From the NCBI GenBank assembly GCA_024449915.1, contig JAMZAV010000312.1, positions 310,001 to 374,000 on the forward strand: a DNA stretch of 64,000 bases, in the 5' to 3' direction. Below are positions 48,177 through 59,239 of the stretch, one piece after another. Each line of letters opens with the position of its first letter. The first letter of the stretch is position 1. The DNA comes from Sweltsa coloradensis. Taxonomy: Eukaryota; Arthropoda; Insecta; Plecoptera; Chloroperlidae. The notes below the pieces were generated by a model. That model was not told the origin of the DNA, did no database searches, and saw only the letters and a program-made list of their open reading frames with translations. The translations under genes and the position numbers were made by a program.

Positions 48177-48854
48177 GTAACAAGTGGGGAGAACAGAAGG
48201 GATGCGGCGGCTTTGTATGCCCCCGGGACTACGTCTGCTTCGCATCAAACACCAGTTGTTCGCCATCAGAATCTACGTGTTCAAACTCTCCCGTCTGCAA
48301 ACACCACTTAACACTGCAACCATACGGATCGACGATATCAAAGGAGCAAGAACAACTGAACACAAGAAAAGACTATTCATATCAAATGCTCAGCAATGTG
48401 TCTTTGAAGAATGGGTTTACTGTTGGTAATGATGCACGAAAGAATGGTGGGAGTAGTTCAGAAACTCCTGAACCTCATCTTTCACTTGATCCGACTACGA
48501 ATACGACAACACCTCTTCCAGATATTCTACATCCCGAAGTAATTACAAAGAAAGCAGAGCCTACTTTGGCGAAACCTCAATTAAATTTGTCACCTCCCGA
48601 CGTGGCTACGGTGAAACTTGAACTCACTACCATTCAATCTCTTCCCAACATTATTGACGAGAAATATGAGCCCTCTATGAAGACTCCCGATCAAGATAAA
48701 AAATATCCCAAAGTGATGACGAATAACATCGAGCTTCCTACCAAGATCACCAATCCAAACACGATTCTCCCCAAGTTGACTTCGAATCAATACGAATCAT
48801 CTACGAAGGCAACAGAAACAATTCTTGTACACCAAGATTCAAGCTTGGAAAATG
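48177..48854 (+). CDS. Gene B exon 6: module 5 and Thr/Pro-rich repeats
   Basis: Acceptor tatttgtctcacag; donor AATG|GTGAGT at 48855; phase 1 at both ends (678 nt). It opens with module 5 (C-x4-C-x5-C-x6-C-x6-C-x5-C, from CGGFVCPRDYVC). After about 40 residues of linker it becomes Thr/Pro/Lys/Glu-rich with about five degenerate units of roughly 20 residues (phrases such as LPDILHPEVITKKAEP, LPNIIDEKYEPSMKTP, YPKVMTNNIELPTK, LPKLTSNQYESSTK). The unspliced frame would run to a stop at 49073-49075, so retention of the next intron truncates the protein. Confidence 0.85.
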
Positions 48855-49026
48855 GTGAGTTTACAAATAAAACACCTATTCAATATTCAATGTCTGCTGA
48901 GATTATTCCGAGTGAAGATGAACTATTGAAGGAGGCATTTTATCGGTATGCAACGTTTGTCGAGGAGATGAATAGAAACAAATCCCAGATAGACACTAAG
49001 ACATCCGATTCTTACCCGTTTCCCAG

Positions 49027-49524
49027 AAACGAGGTTCAATACAGACGATCAGGAGAAGAAGAATGGTATCCCTGAAGACATGCACAAAATTAAAGAATTT
49101 AATGCAAATAACAATCCATACACGTATAGTTTCCCCGAAGATACACCACAGCCGGTCAACATTGACATAAACCCGTATAAGTATAGAATCCCTGAAGTGT
49201 TCGCAAAGAAAGAAGTTCCCGAGATGATGCCGAAACAAGAGAATGCACTTGATCCGTATACCATGCACCGTATGGCAGACGTTCTTCAGAAGGATGCCGA
49301 CGAGAGCAATGCTGATTCACCCAATCTTCGCGAGATTTTTCCAAGGAAAGATGAGTTTCGTACTAACGAGTTCGACCCCTATACGTACCATACCCCAGAG
49401 TCGATTCCGGATGAAACCGAAGACACTACGAGAACATCGGAAATGGACGATGAGGATGCAGAAAGGTCTGCATACAGAATCGAGAGTGAAATTGACTCCA
49501 TGGACGAACTTCCTACTCGAACAG
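49027..49524 (+). CDS. Gene B exon 7: Pro/Tyr motif region
   Basis: A pyrimidine-rich acceptor (ttacccgtttcccag) follows an intron of only 172 bp. The donor is ACAG|GTAATA. 498 nt, phase 1 at both ends. It encodes about 166 residues with a repeated [ND]PY[TK]Y-x2-PE motif (NPYTYSFPED, NPYKYRIPEV, DPYTYHTPES) in an acidic, Met- and Glu-rich context. No cysteines. The apparent frame change near 49075 is fully explained by the short intron. Function unknown; likely disordered and extracellular. Confidence 0.8.
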
Positions 49525-49640
49525 GTAATACCGTTAGTCCTACTCTTTTTAGTCTACTAATAACAAACATCGTCGAGTCTTTGCAATATAATGCCATAAT
49601 AATATGATGAACTTTTCCTCTATTGTGTATCGGATCGCAG

Positions 49641-49655
49641 CCACTGGTGCTTTTG
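49641..49655 (+). CDS. Gene B candidate 15-nt microexon
   Basis: Between acceptor tatcggatcgcag and donor TTTTG|GTAAGT lies a 15-nt segment that reads in phase 1 on both sides, adding Ala-Thr-Gly-Ala-Phe. Exon 7 and the exon at 50651 also join in frame without it, so it would be an optional cassette. The strong donor and matching phase favour it; the short length makes chance possible. Confidence 0.4.
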
Positions 49656-50064
49656 GTAAGTTGAATCTGATTTCTGTTTTTACTCGTGTTGTACCAATTC
49701 TACCTAGTATCACGAGTTTTTTTCACAGGTAAAAGCTGTACAATTTATGTAAATGTCAACTTATATTCAAATGCTTTCAGTGCGAAAATCCTTCAGTGAT
49801 ATTAGCAAAGCTTTCAAAGACAAAGCTTTCAGTGACAAAAGGCGTTGTTATGTGTTCTTTTATTAGACTCAACCTACAATTTTATTAGTGAATATGATTA
49901 AACGGAAGTTCAGGGAAAACAATATAAAACATTGACGAGGCCACCTTAAATTAGATGCAAGGCGGATTATCTATAGTGAATCATGAAGTGGGTGCCCTGA
50001 TATCGCAATCGGTGCCTATATTTTCTATCTTCATTTGGCAGTAGTATGTGGCTTTTTTTGTATA

Positions 50065-50510
50065 ATTCGGTCATTGATATTAAACCCCTATAGTAGGCTA
50101 GATTAGCAGTGTCCAATACTTACGCACAGGCGCGAGTGTAACAAATTGAAGCGTCGAAAATCCAGTTCAAGATGGCGATTTGGAGTTTTAATTTATGCTT
50201 TTCCAAAGCAATAAAGTATTTTACTGGATTGTGTGATATGGTTTTAGCTTGTGCAGCATGATATTGAATATACAAAAACAAGAAGAAGTTATTGCATAAG
50301 GGAATTTAGTAATCATTTGATATTAAAATCTAGTATGCACAGCTGTCAAACTGGCGGCCATCTTTAAAAGTATTCGGTCTTCAAATCGCTCCCATTTGAT
50401 TAACATGTAAACTGTCATTTCAAGATGGCTTCCAATTGTAACGGAAGTGGACCACCGACTGCTAATCTAGCCTAACAGTAGGGTAGTTAAATATCAATGA
50501 ATTCGGTTCA
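50065..50510. mobile_element. MITE family M2, copy 2 (without the nested element)
   Basis: 'gtcattgatattaaac' at the left and 'gtagttaaatatcaatga' at the right mirror each other. The interior matches 34353-34955. Confidence 0.6.
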
Positions 50511-50650
50511 CTAAAAGATAAGTTCTAAAAATTAAATCTAAATTTACCCATCCAATTTCTTCATAAAAACTGTACAACTTCTTGACTTCACTCTCCATTT
50601 TTAACAACTGGATTTACACAAATTCCTAACAAATTAACTGAAAGTTTCAG

Positions 50651-50737
50651 AGATTGTCCCATTTGGGGAGGCGAGGAATAGAAAAGGCCATGCCAGGTGT
50701 CCCATTCCCCCAACGTGTCCTTCGTGTCCAGCCAAAG
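50651..50737 (+). CDS. Gene B short exon with CPxxC cluster
   Basis: Acceptor actgaaagtttcag; donor AAAG|GTGAGT. 87 nt, phase 1 at both ends, reading 29 residues: EIVPFGEARNRKGHAR then CPIPPTCPSCPAK. The three close cysteines do not follow the six-cysteine module. They could be interchain disulfides or pair with the odd cysteines of the last exon. Joins 50925 by completing an Asp codon. Confidence 0.65.
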
Positions 50738-50924
50738 GTGAGTAAGGGTAGGACCGTAAACATATAGCCGCACACACAGCATGTGAGACTAGGTGCCTTG
50801 TAATTAATTATAATTTTAGAATAGTATTGTCTCTGTTGTACTGGGCTGGGAGTTATGATTTTCTATGGATGGTGCACAACTAGAGCTCTAAATCACATGA
50901 CGTGTGTATTTTTGTTGTCTACAG

Positions 50925-53900
50925 ACGCCAGAAACAGACACCGTCAGGAATCTGAAGAAGAAATTGATCTGCATGGTGCTCATCATAAACGAGTCAATCA
51001 TGAGAGGGAGGACAGCGATTACAATGATGACAAGGATATGGAGAGAAATGGGGCCGACGAAAGGGCAAAGAAGACTATGGAGAGACATCGTAGTAATAAT
51101 ACATATAGAGAATTGAACAGGAAGAAAGTGGGTACGAACCAAGACAAAGATGACAACAGTAGAAAGCAGGTCTACGATAGTGAAGAACGTGTCAGTGAAT
51201 CGAAAAATATTGAAGAATATGGCAAAGATGAATACGAAAATAAGCATGGTTCACATAAATTGTTATTAACCCACCCACAAGACGCAAACGATGATGGAAA
51301 TGTTAATCAAGACAAGCGTCAAAATATAGAACGGTCAAAGGCGAAAAATGTGAAAGGTATTCACATCAAAATTATGAACAAGATTATGCAAATTTTCTTA
51401 GATATCTTAAATGGCTAAGGAAAAAATCAGAAATTATCCGCGATAAAGACATCGATGATGTAAAAGTAAAACACCAATACAAAGAAAAACAGGAGGATAC
51501 ATCAATACCGTCATCCTATGAATACAGTGATAAAGGCGAAACATCTAGAAAAAAGGAGCCACAAAAGAATCAGGTTCACTATAGTTATGGACGAGGGCAT
51601 GTTAATGATAGAATACCCACGAAAGAATTGGAAAAAAACTACGACGAAGGCTATGATGAAGAGTACGATAAAGACTACGATGAATATGATGTACATGGGG
51701 AAGATGAAGTTGCGAAGCAAACAATTGGAACACCCTACATTGCAAGCGACTCTGAAAGAGAATATTGGTATAATGAAAAGCCAGGTGAGTACTTGAGAGA
51801 GATACATGATGATCATGAGGATTATGGAGAACTTCAATATGACGAAACAAAAATGCAAGAACAGAGAAAAAACTTGTATGGCGATGAAGATGAAAATATT
51901 AGTCAGAACAAACGAGGAAATATCAACCAATACCATTACTTTAAAGATGGACGGAGAAATGAAGACAGATCTGAAATGAAGAACGGTTTAATGAGAGCTA
52001 ATAAACTGGGAAAGTACCACAATCCAGACGAATTTGAATATCGTTATGAAAATTACAAAGGTACCAGTAAGACTCGTGGAAAGAGCCAGGATGTAGATTA
52101 TGATGACGGAGAACATTTTACAGGGGAAATGTCAAGGCATAAGTGGTTAAATACTAGGAAAGAAGATTATGATAAATACGAAATTGGAAACGACGATCAT
52201 CTGAATAAACCAGTGAACAGTCCCATCATAGATGACTATGAAAGTGAAACTTGGGATGAGGGAAGGTCAACAAAGAAGTTCCCAATGATTCATCGTGAAA
52301 AAGAAGATGAAGAAGAAGAATTGGACTCTGGAATAACTCACAAGGAAGATACGGAAGAGGAAAATTACCAGAATAAATTGAGAAATAAAATTGGAATGAC
52401 AAATGATGAAGATGAAGATAATACAGACCGTAAGAACGATGTGCAGTCAACGAAAGCATTTGGGGGGAATATCTATTATGAAGGTGAGGAAAATGCAGAA
52501 GTTAACGGAAAAAAGGAAATATCAAATGGTGAATTGGCAAAACCCCTCGATGAAGATAATACAGGTGAGCATAAAATTGTAGAACAATTGAAGGACAACG
52601 AGGAGGAAGAAATTGAAGATTATAGAAAGAATCTCTATGAACATGACTATGCAAAAGAGCTTGAGTTGAAAATACTCACATTGGAGATGGAGAAGCTGAT
52701 GAACATGACAATGGAAATGGTGAATTAGTAAACAAAACAGTGGAAAACATAAATTATGGAGAACATGCTGACTTTGTTAATGAATATGACCAGAAATCAA
52801 GAAAACTTGCAGAAAATGTGCATGTGTATGGAAACAACACGAATAACGACAAAGCAAGTCAAATTGTGGCAAATAACTTTGATAAAGATATCGATGCCAA
52901 CGAATATGAACGTATATACAAAGATCCGTCTTATAAAGAAATACACGATTTAGGAGACGAATATGAAAAGGGGAATAATAGAAAATTGAAGAAAGAGTCA
53001 GAAGAGAATCCTCATGTTAATAGAAAGATCAGTGAACAAGAAAATGATGAAATGTCTGGGACAATTGTGACCAATAACTCTTTTGTAGAAGATGGTGAAC
53101 ATAGGAGTGAGGCAGGAGAAATTATGCAGGCAAGTGGGGGAATGACTCATTACATTAATGCCTATCAGTATGAAAAAGAAAATGTTGACGAAGAATTGTC
53201 GATGAAGAATTCGAGAAAAGAGCTCAATCAATATAAGAATAGTAGTTATGAGTATGAGAACGATAAAAAGGAAAAGAAAATAGTTCATAAACCTCTTGGC
53301 ATAGAGGGCTTTAATGTCATTAATGAAACGTCGCATAAAGCAGTGCAAAATATCCACCATAAAGCAAATAATGGCAAAGATAGTGCAAGTGGTGAAAGGT
53401 CAAATAAATTGGGAATAGGCCGCTCTGAACATGAAGATGATTATGAACAAGGAAGCAATGAACGTCTAACGAAAAGGGTGGAACAGAACTACGATGGTGA
53501 TGAACGTGAATATCACCCAAGAAAATATGGAAGATTACCGAAAACCTCTGAAAATACTCATATTGTAGGCGGGTATGAAAGAGAAGACATGAATTATGGA
53601 AGGTCACACAAGACGGTGGGCAACCATCGCAGTGAATATGGAGACGAAGATGAAAATAATCATAGAAGTGAAGAACGTTTGCACAAAAGTCTGGGCAAAA
53701 AGCACGATTTAGACGAAAATCACTACCACCAAAGGAAACATGACAGTTTAAAGCAAATATTTGGAAATGACCATGATAACAACAAAGATAGCAAAAAAGA
53801 CATGATTAAAGAAAGTCCAAAGCAAATAGTGGGAAGTTCAAGGTACAACGACGGCAAAGAAAATAAACGAGTTGGCAGCCCAATAAAATACCACATTACC

Positions 53901-56423
53901 GAAAAAAGTGAAATAGAAGATATGAAAGAAAGAAGGGCAAAGCAAGTGGCGGGAACTTCCAGGTACGACAAAGATGAAGCAAATACCAGTGTTGACAGGC
54001 CGAGGAAAAATTTAAACAATTACCATGAAGAAGCCAATGGTGAAGATAGATGGGACAGATTAAGGAATAAGGAACGCGGAATGATTCGCACTCGTGGAAG
54101 ACACGATGAAAGGTCAAGGAAAAGGTTTGGAGCTGCCCGCACGGAGACTGACAACGATAAATATCACCATGGAAACGGTGAAGCCCCTAAGATGAGAATG
54201 GGTATGACACGGAATAGACATTATGTTGAACATGAAAATGGGAATGATAAAAGTTCACGGAAATCTTTGGGAAATGCCTACGAGCTACATGGGTATAACA
54301 GAGATGATGGACGTTACAACAGATCTCGGAGAATTAAAGCTAAGTACCATGGTGACGAATTTCATGGCACACAATATGAACATGATGACACGTCAAAGAA
54401 ACCATTGATAAGGACCCATGGAAAATATGAATACGAAAGAGGACATGATTATGATAGATTCTTAATGATGAGAAGGAGAATGAAGCCCGATAGAGACGAA
54501 GTCACTTACAACAATGCGAATGATGGACCCATTAATCAATTTGGCAATCCCCGTGGTTTACATAACCATAATAGAGAATACGATTATCATGAAAGAACAC
54601 GGAATAATAAGAACCATGGTGGTAGAAGATATGGACAGGACATTGAAGGTGCTCTTAGTATGAAAGATGAAATTAAGCTGAGACAAGAAAACAATAGAAA
54701 ATATTATAAGAATGAAAAAGCGAAGTATCTCAGCGACAATGAAGATGTTGATGTTACAAAACATGGAGATAAAACAGGCAGTCATAAGGTACTAGATACA
54801 ACTTTTCATTACGAGCCTGAAGACCATGAAACGCTGAAATAGAAAACAAAAACGAGGGAAATGAATATGCTGAATACAATAATAAAAATGAACCTGAATA
54901 TGAACAAACATCAGAGAAGATTGAAGGACAGGACACAGACGAACCTGAAAACGCTGAAACGATAAAGATAAGATGGAAAAAATTATATGATAAACATATG
55001 AATGAAAAAGAACATCAAATGCCACAGAATGTCAAAGGTATGACAAAATATGAAAAGGACAATGAAGATAATATTAGCGACAAAGAATCGCTAAAAATAA
55101 TTTTTGAAGATGACCGTGATAAATACCTCGATGGAAAAGAACATTTCCTTGATGACCAGACACATGAAGATGAACCTCAAGAAGAGCAAGACGATGAGAA
55201 TGTTGGTGAAAACGCAAAAATGTTAAACATAATTTGGGATACCGCACATGATAAATATTTAGTTAAAAGTGAAAATGGACACACAGGACAATCAAAGAAA
55301 ATTGTGGGAAAAGCTCAAGTTGAAGAGGACCATAAAAGAGAAAATGAAAACAATGAAAGGACTTCTAAGAAAGCAGAAAGAAAAAATAATCATGAACTCA
55401 GAGGAAGGTCAAAGCATATTGTGGCAATGGCCAAAGATGAAGAAGATATTGGAAGAGGCATTGGAAATAATGAAAGGACACCTAAAAAAGAACATGAACA
55501 CAGAGTAAGGTCAAAGATAAATGTGGGAAAGGCTCAAGATGTAGATGACAATAGAAGAGTAAATGGAAAAGAAGATAATATTTCTAAGAATGCAGAAAGC
55601 GTAAAAGAACATGGGAACAGAGGAAAACCTAAGCAAATTGTAGAGAATGCTAAGGATGAAGAGGATATTATAAGAGTAAATAAAACAGATGAAAGAACAG
55701 CAAAGAAAGAGGAAACTCTGTACACTGAAAGAGACAATACAAAAGAACACAACAACAAAGAATCAATGAAAACGAAAAAACGCAAATTTTCCGTTTCTAA
55801 TGTCGATGAAAAAGTAACAGTTCATCCAGGACGGAATGGGAAAAAGAATAATACTTCTTATCATCAACATGCTGGAAAAGAACCTGAAAACGAACATCTG
55901 ATAGGCCTACATGAGTCAGCAAATAAGACGAACGATGCACTCGAAGGAAATAAACAGGGAAGCGATGGTAAAAAGCACAAAGGATTTGGAAAAATTCATA
56001 TCAAAACTGGCTTTTGGAACGAAAACGCAGGCGAAGAACCATTGGTTACAATCACAGATAAAAGGGGCTTTGTAAAAAATGTGTTGCGCGGAGATGAAAA
56101 AACATTAGCAGAGGATATTGAAGACAATGTAACCATAGAACCGGAGAAAAACTTGGGCAAGAGCAAAAATGATGTCGACGATTTGAAAGATAAAGTGGAC
56201 GAGGGCGAATGGGAAGAGAATGAGGAGGACGAAGCAGCAGCAACGGATATGCCGGACGGCGAAGAGATGGACTCAGAAGGGAGGATGGACCAAAACGAGG
56301 ACGAGTCAACGGAGGAAGAAGTTGAAGATGAAGACCAGGAATCGACTCAGCTACTCCCGGAGGAAGAGACTCAAGTGGCGTCCCAGACGAAAGGAGTGGG
56401 GAATTCCTCTCGAGCAAGCACTG
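50925..56423 (+). CDS. Gene B giant exon: charged low-complexity region (three frame breaks)
   Basis: Acceptor ttgttgtctacag; donor CACTG|GTGAGT; phase 1 at both ends. About 5.5 kb coding roughly 1,830 residues dominated by Glu, Asp, Lys, Arg, Asn, His, Tyr and Gly, almost without cysteine or hydrophobic stretches: a long disordered polyampholyte. Degenerate units with RSxKxxG-type phrases run through 53400-54300. Four clearer units of about 36-40 residues lie at about 55270-55740 (phrases RSKHIVAMAKDEEDI, KPKQIVENAKDEEDI, NERTPKKE). The last 100 residues are strongly acidic. The frame moves back one base three times: within 51340-51372, 52665-52685 and 54831-54842, each at an A-run. Either assembly undercalls or true decay. 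Confidence 0.8.
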
Positions 56424-56696
56424 GTGAGTTTCATACCCTTTGCCTCCTAGCTATATCATCTTACCCCGCCTGCCTATGCAAGAAGTGCTGATTTGACCAG
56501 TCATTCGCCCAATTCGGCCACGGGAGTACTCTTTAGCGCTAGTCCACACACCAGAGCGTTCTATTTTGATAGATTGGTTAACAATCAATCTTATGAGAGT
56601 CAGCTAGCTGAAATATCTAGAGGCAGTGTGTATACCTTTGTTACACGCATCCCTTATTTATATTCTACGACTGCTCGTCTCTCGTGATCTTATTAC

Positions 56697-56958
56697 TAGA
56701 GGCGAGCTGTGGCGTTCGTCGTCGGTGACCTTGCCCCCTTCTCTTGACGACCTCCTTGACGACGACGATGACGACGACGACCATGATAACACGAACGATG
56801 ACAAAGGCGATGACGACCGTGGCGTTAGAACCCCCCTTTCCTCCCACTATCCGTGGCTGGTTCTGACCAGCATGGAATTTTCTTCCCCATATCCGGTATC
56901 CCTTACTATAGGCTATAGTGTCGTATTATGACCTATACCCCTAACTGTTGACGCGGCC
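56697..56958 (-). repeat. (GTC)n-core repeat, inverted
   Basis: Complement of 'gacgacgacgatgacgacga' marks the core (about 56740-56790). 'ctaactgttgacgcgg' is the reversed family start. Confidence 0.65.
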
Positions 56959-57185
56959 TGAATCCAAATCAACTCTACTTATCCATTACACCCCAACCTT
57001 ACCACCAGTCCAGTGAGATAACTTTCTTCGTCATTTTCACAATAATTTAAATTTCTCATCATACTCAAATAATGTTACTTCCATGTACAAGTACGTTGAG
57101 CTAACATTACAGTGAAACTCCGTTTTTTCCATATTAGTTTAAACCGTGATAACGTAGGCCTAGTTTCCAGATTATTTGGTGGAAG

Positions 57186-57362
57186 GGTGTGTCAACCGTT
57201 AGGTCATAGACTCAAAATGCGCCACTCTATATTATAAGGGATGTGGGAAGCTCACATCCATGTACCATGCTGAGGGAAAGGGGAAAGTTTCTCACGTCGC
57301 CGGCCAGAGCTCGCCTCCAGTTTCAGGGAGTAAAATACTCCCTTATATATTAGCAAAGTTGG
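57186..57362 (+). repeat. (GTC)n-family copy lacking the triplet run
   Basis: 'tgtcaaccgttaggtcatag', 'aaatgcgccactctat', 'tttctcacgtcgccggccag', 'gggagtaaaatactccctta'. Only one or two GTC units remain. Confidence 0.6.
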
Positions 57363-57451
57363 CGCGAGGGATCATTATTATTGTTTTGTTGTGGTTGTGG
57401 TTGATGACGGTGATGATGCAATGAGATTTAGTGTCGTGTTCTTGCTTCCAG

Positions 57452-57702
57452 TCACGACGGGTGGGGCCGGCGTCCCAACGTGCAAGGGGGTGAAGTGCCG
57501 AACGGGGGAGGCTTGTCGACCTGTGGCGGCGCCGCATCGTCCACCCCACGGAGCGAGGCGGATGGTGGCGAAGTGCGTGGCGACGAAGGGGGGTGAGTTC
57601 AAGGCTGAGCCGAGAAGCATTGTTGTGGCGGGTATCCGCACCAAGATGGATCCGAACGCATTGCAAGGGAATTGTAACGAGGTTATATATCGGGGTTTGT
57701 AA
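57452..57702 (+). CDS. Gene B terminal exon: degenerate cysteine module
   Basis: Acceptor cgtgttcttgcttccag, entering in phase 1. It encodes about 83 residues and stops at 57700-57702 (TAA). CKGVKCRTGEAC keeps the first three cysteines of the module at C-x4-C-x5-C. The fourth and fifth are gone, and a 19-residue Arg/Pro-rich gap precedes a final KCVATK like the sixth. A further single Cys lies in LQGNCNEV. AATAAA sits 28 nt past the stop. A donor-like G|GTGAGT at 57593 in the right phase could splice on instead, but the following codons look coding and the poly(A) signal fits termination here. Confidence 0.7.
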
Positions 57703-57729
57703 ATAGTATGAAATTAATTTCAACAATAG

Positions 57730-57735
57730 AATAAA
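57730..57735 (+). terminator. Gene B poly(A) signal
   Basis: Canonical AATAAA 28 nt downstream of the TAA that ends the last exon. Confidence 0.65.
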
Positions 57736-57769
57736 CGGGTAATATTAATTTTTTAAATCAGTTTTTATT

Positions 57770-58150
57770 TAATTTGATTTGATATTGCTTAACGTCTCAT
57801 ATTAATGCACTAAGGCTATTCGAGACGATGAGTATAGTGATAGAAGGGAGGAGGGGAGACCCGGTACCGGCACGTAACCTACTCCTTTCGAAAAGTACCA
57901 AGGGGACTAACGGATTTACGTCCCGTCCGAAAGGACGGTGTAACCTTTAAAGTCATATAGGTTCCTCCACTAACCCGAACTGCAGAGCAGACATCGAGGA
58001 GAACGAAGCCGTTACACTAGCTCTCGAATCCTCCGTCTGCTCCAGTGGTATACGTGTGTTTCAGGTCAGAGCGTACCCACTCTCCCCCTGACCACGCCCG
58101 AAGGTTGCTTAACTGCGGTGTTGGAGTGGGTACCGGCTAAACTACTTCGG
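57770..58150. repeat. Unrecognised GC-richer block, probably a dispersed element
   Basis: Begins after an AT-rich 'tttgatttgatattgc' run. It contains a short perfect hairpin ('ccgtccgaaaggacgg'), 'ggtaccggcacgtaacctac', and several paired-looking segments ('gtacccactc' with 'gagtgggtac'). No ORF. I have only this copy, so its repeat nature is inferred from style. Confidence 0.35.
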
Positions 58151-58359
58151 CTAAACCGCTGACTAAATCAGATTTGAAATATCTAATTAAATAATTTGAT
58201 GGTATATTCATGGCATTGTTACATTATTCAATTTACAGAACTTCAAAAGACTAACTAGATTATAAGGGTGTGAAGTTAATCGGGAAAGTTATTTCCTAGG
58301 TAGGACTCAATCTCCTCATTCGCCTGTATAAAACATGTAGAATACATCGGGAAAACTTT

Positions 58360-58445
58360 TAGTCAGAATCGCCGGTAACGGGATTCGAAACCGTAACCTT
58401 CAGAGTCAGAGTCTCTCGCGTTTCGCACGAGCTACCTCTGTCGGT
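58360..58445 (-). mobile_element. SINE S1 head fragment
   Basis: 'agtcagaatcgccggtaacg', then B-box-like 'gggattcgaaaccg', and 'acctctgtcggt' at the head end. Confidence 0.55.
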
Positions 58446-59069
58446 ATTATTAATTAACAGTGGCCCGAATAACCGAGCCGTATTCGCAATTAGACTGTTG
58501 ACTGCTGCTATGAATAAATTTTACAAACAATTTTTTTCGTTTTCCTCAAAAAGTATTGAAAATGCGGAAAATTTGTGAACAAGGCTAATTAATGTATCGA
58601 TTTTGTGTGGAAAAGTTCTCATTTACGGTATTATCGAACCTAGATCATCTCCACAGCTCTCTCGCGATTCTTGTAAAGACCGGCAGGTAGCAGGCCAACA
58701 CCGTGCCGTGATTTAAATCCCATGGAAACTTTTTACCGACAGCGTTATACACAATGCTAGCTCGCGCAACCGCTGTCAGAGGTCGCCACGTACACTTACA
58801 TTACTTTCAATGTCTATTCTCGACTCGAAGTAATTTCTTTTGCAGGGTGAGATGTCTCATACGGTCCAATAACAGAATATTTAGTTAATAGTTACAGTAG
58901 TATGTAGGGGTAATAATCGCTGGAAATTACTCACCGCTGAGCCCCGACAGTGATAGGCTGATAGCCCATTCATAACGTGTGACACTAAATCGGGATGTCA
59001 AGAGTTCGAATCCGGCCATTGGCAATACTCTTTCTTTCCTTCCATTTTTATTTGATTTAAAGGCTTGCA

Positions 59070-59232
59070 AACCGTCAGGTCATAATGCGTCCCTCTAGCC
59101 TAGGGCTGGACAGATCCAGCCACATTCAAGGGAGGAAGGGGGTTCGCATGTAGTTCGTGTCTCGTTTTCGTCGTCATCGTCATCGTTTTTTTTTTATAGT
59201 TTCGGAGAGTAAAATACTCCACTCCACGGCGT
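59070..59232 (+). repeat. (GTC)n-family copy, short
   Basis: 'aaccgtcaggtcataatgcg', 'ctggacagatccagccacat', a short GTC/ATC tract, 'gagagtaaaatactccac'. Confidence 0.6.
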
Positions 59233-59239
59233 TCAAGCT

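Larger units (their letters stand above)
56424..57451 (+). other. Gene B last intron with two facing (GTC)n repeats
   Basis: One family copy on the minus strand (56697-56958) and one on the plus strand (57186-57362) face each other. Otherwise unremarkable. Confidence 0.6.

Noticed and set aside
49060..49085. Apparent frameshift between the frame ending at 49075 and the one starting near 49080
   Set aside because: A 172-bp phase-1 intron (48855-49026) with good donor and acceptor explains it fully.
50855..50924. Upstream extension of the giant exon's frame
   Set aside because: The ttgttgtctacag acceptor at 50924 and phase-1 continuity from 50737 show that the preceding bases are intron.
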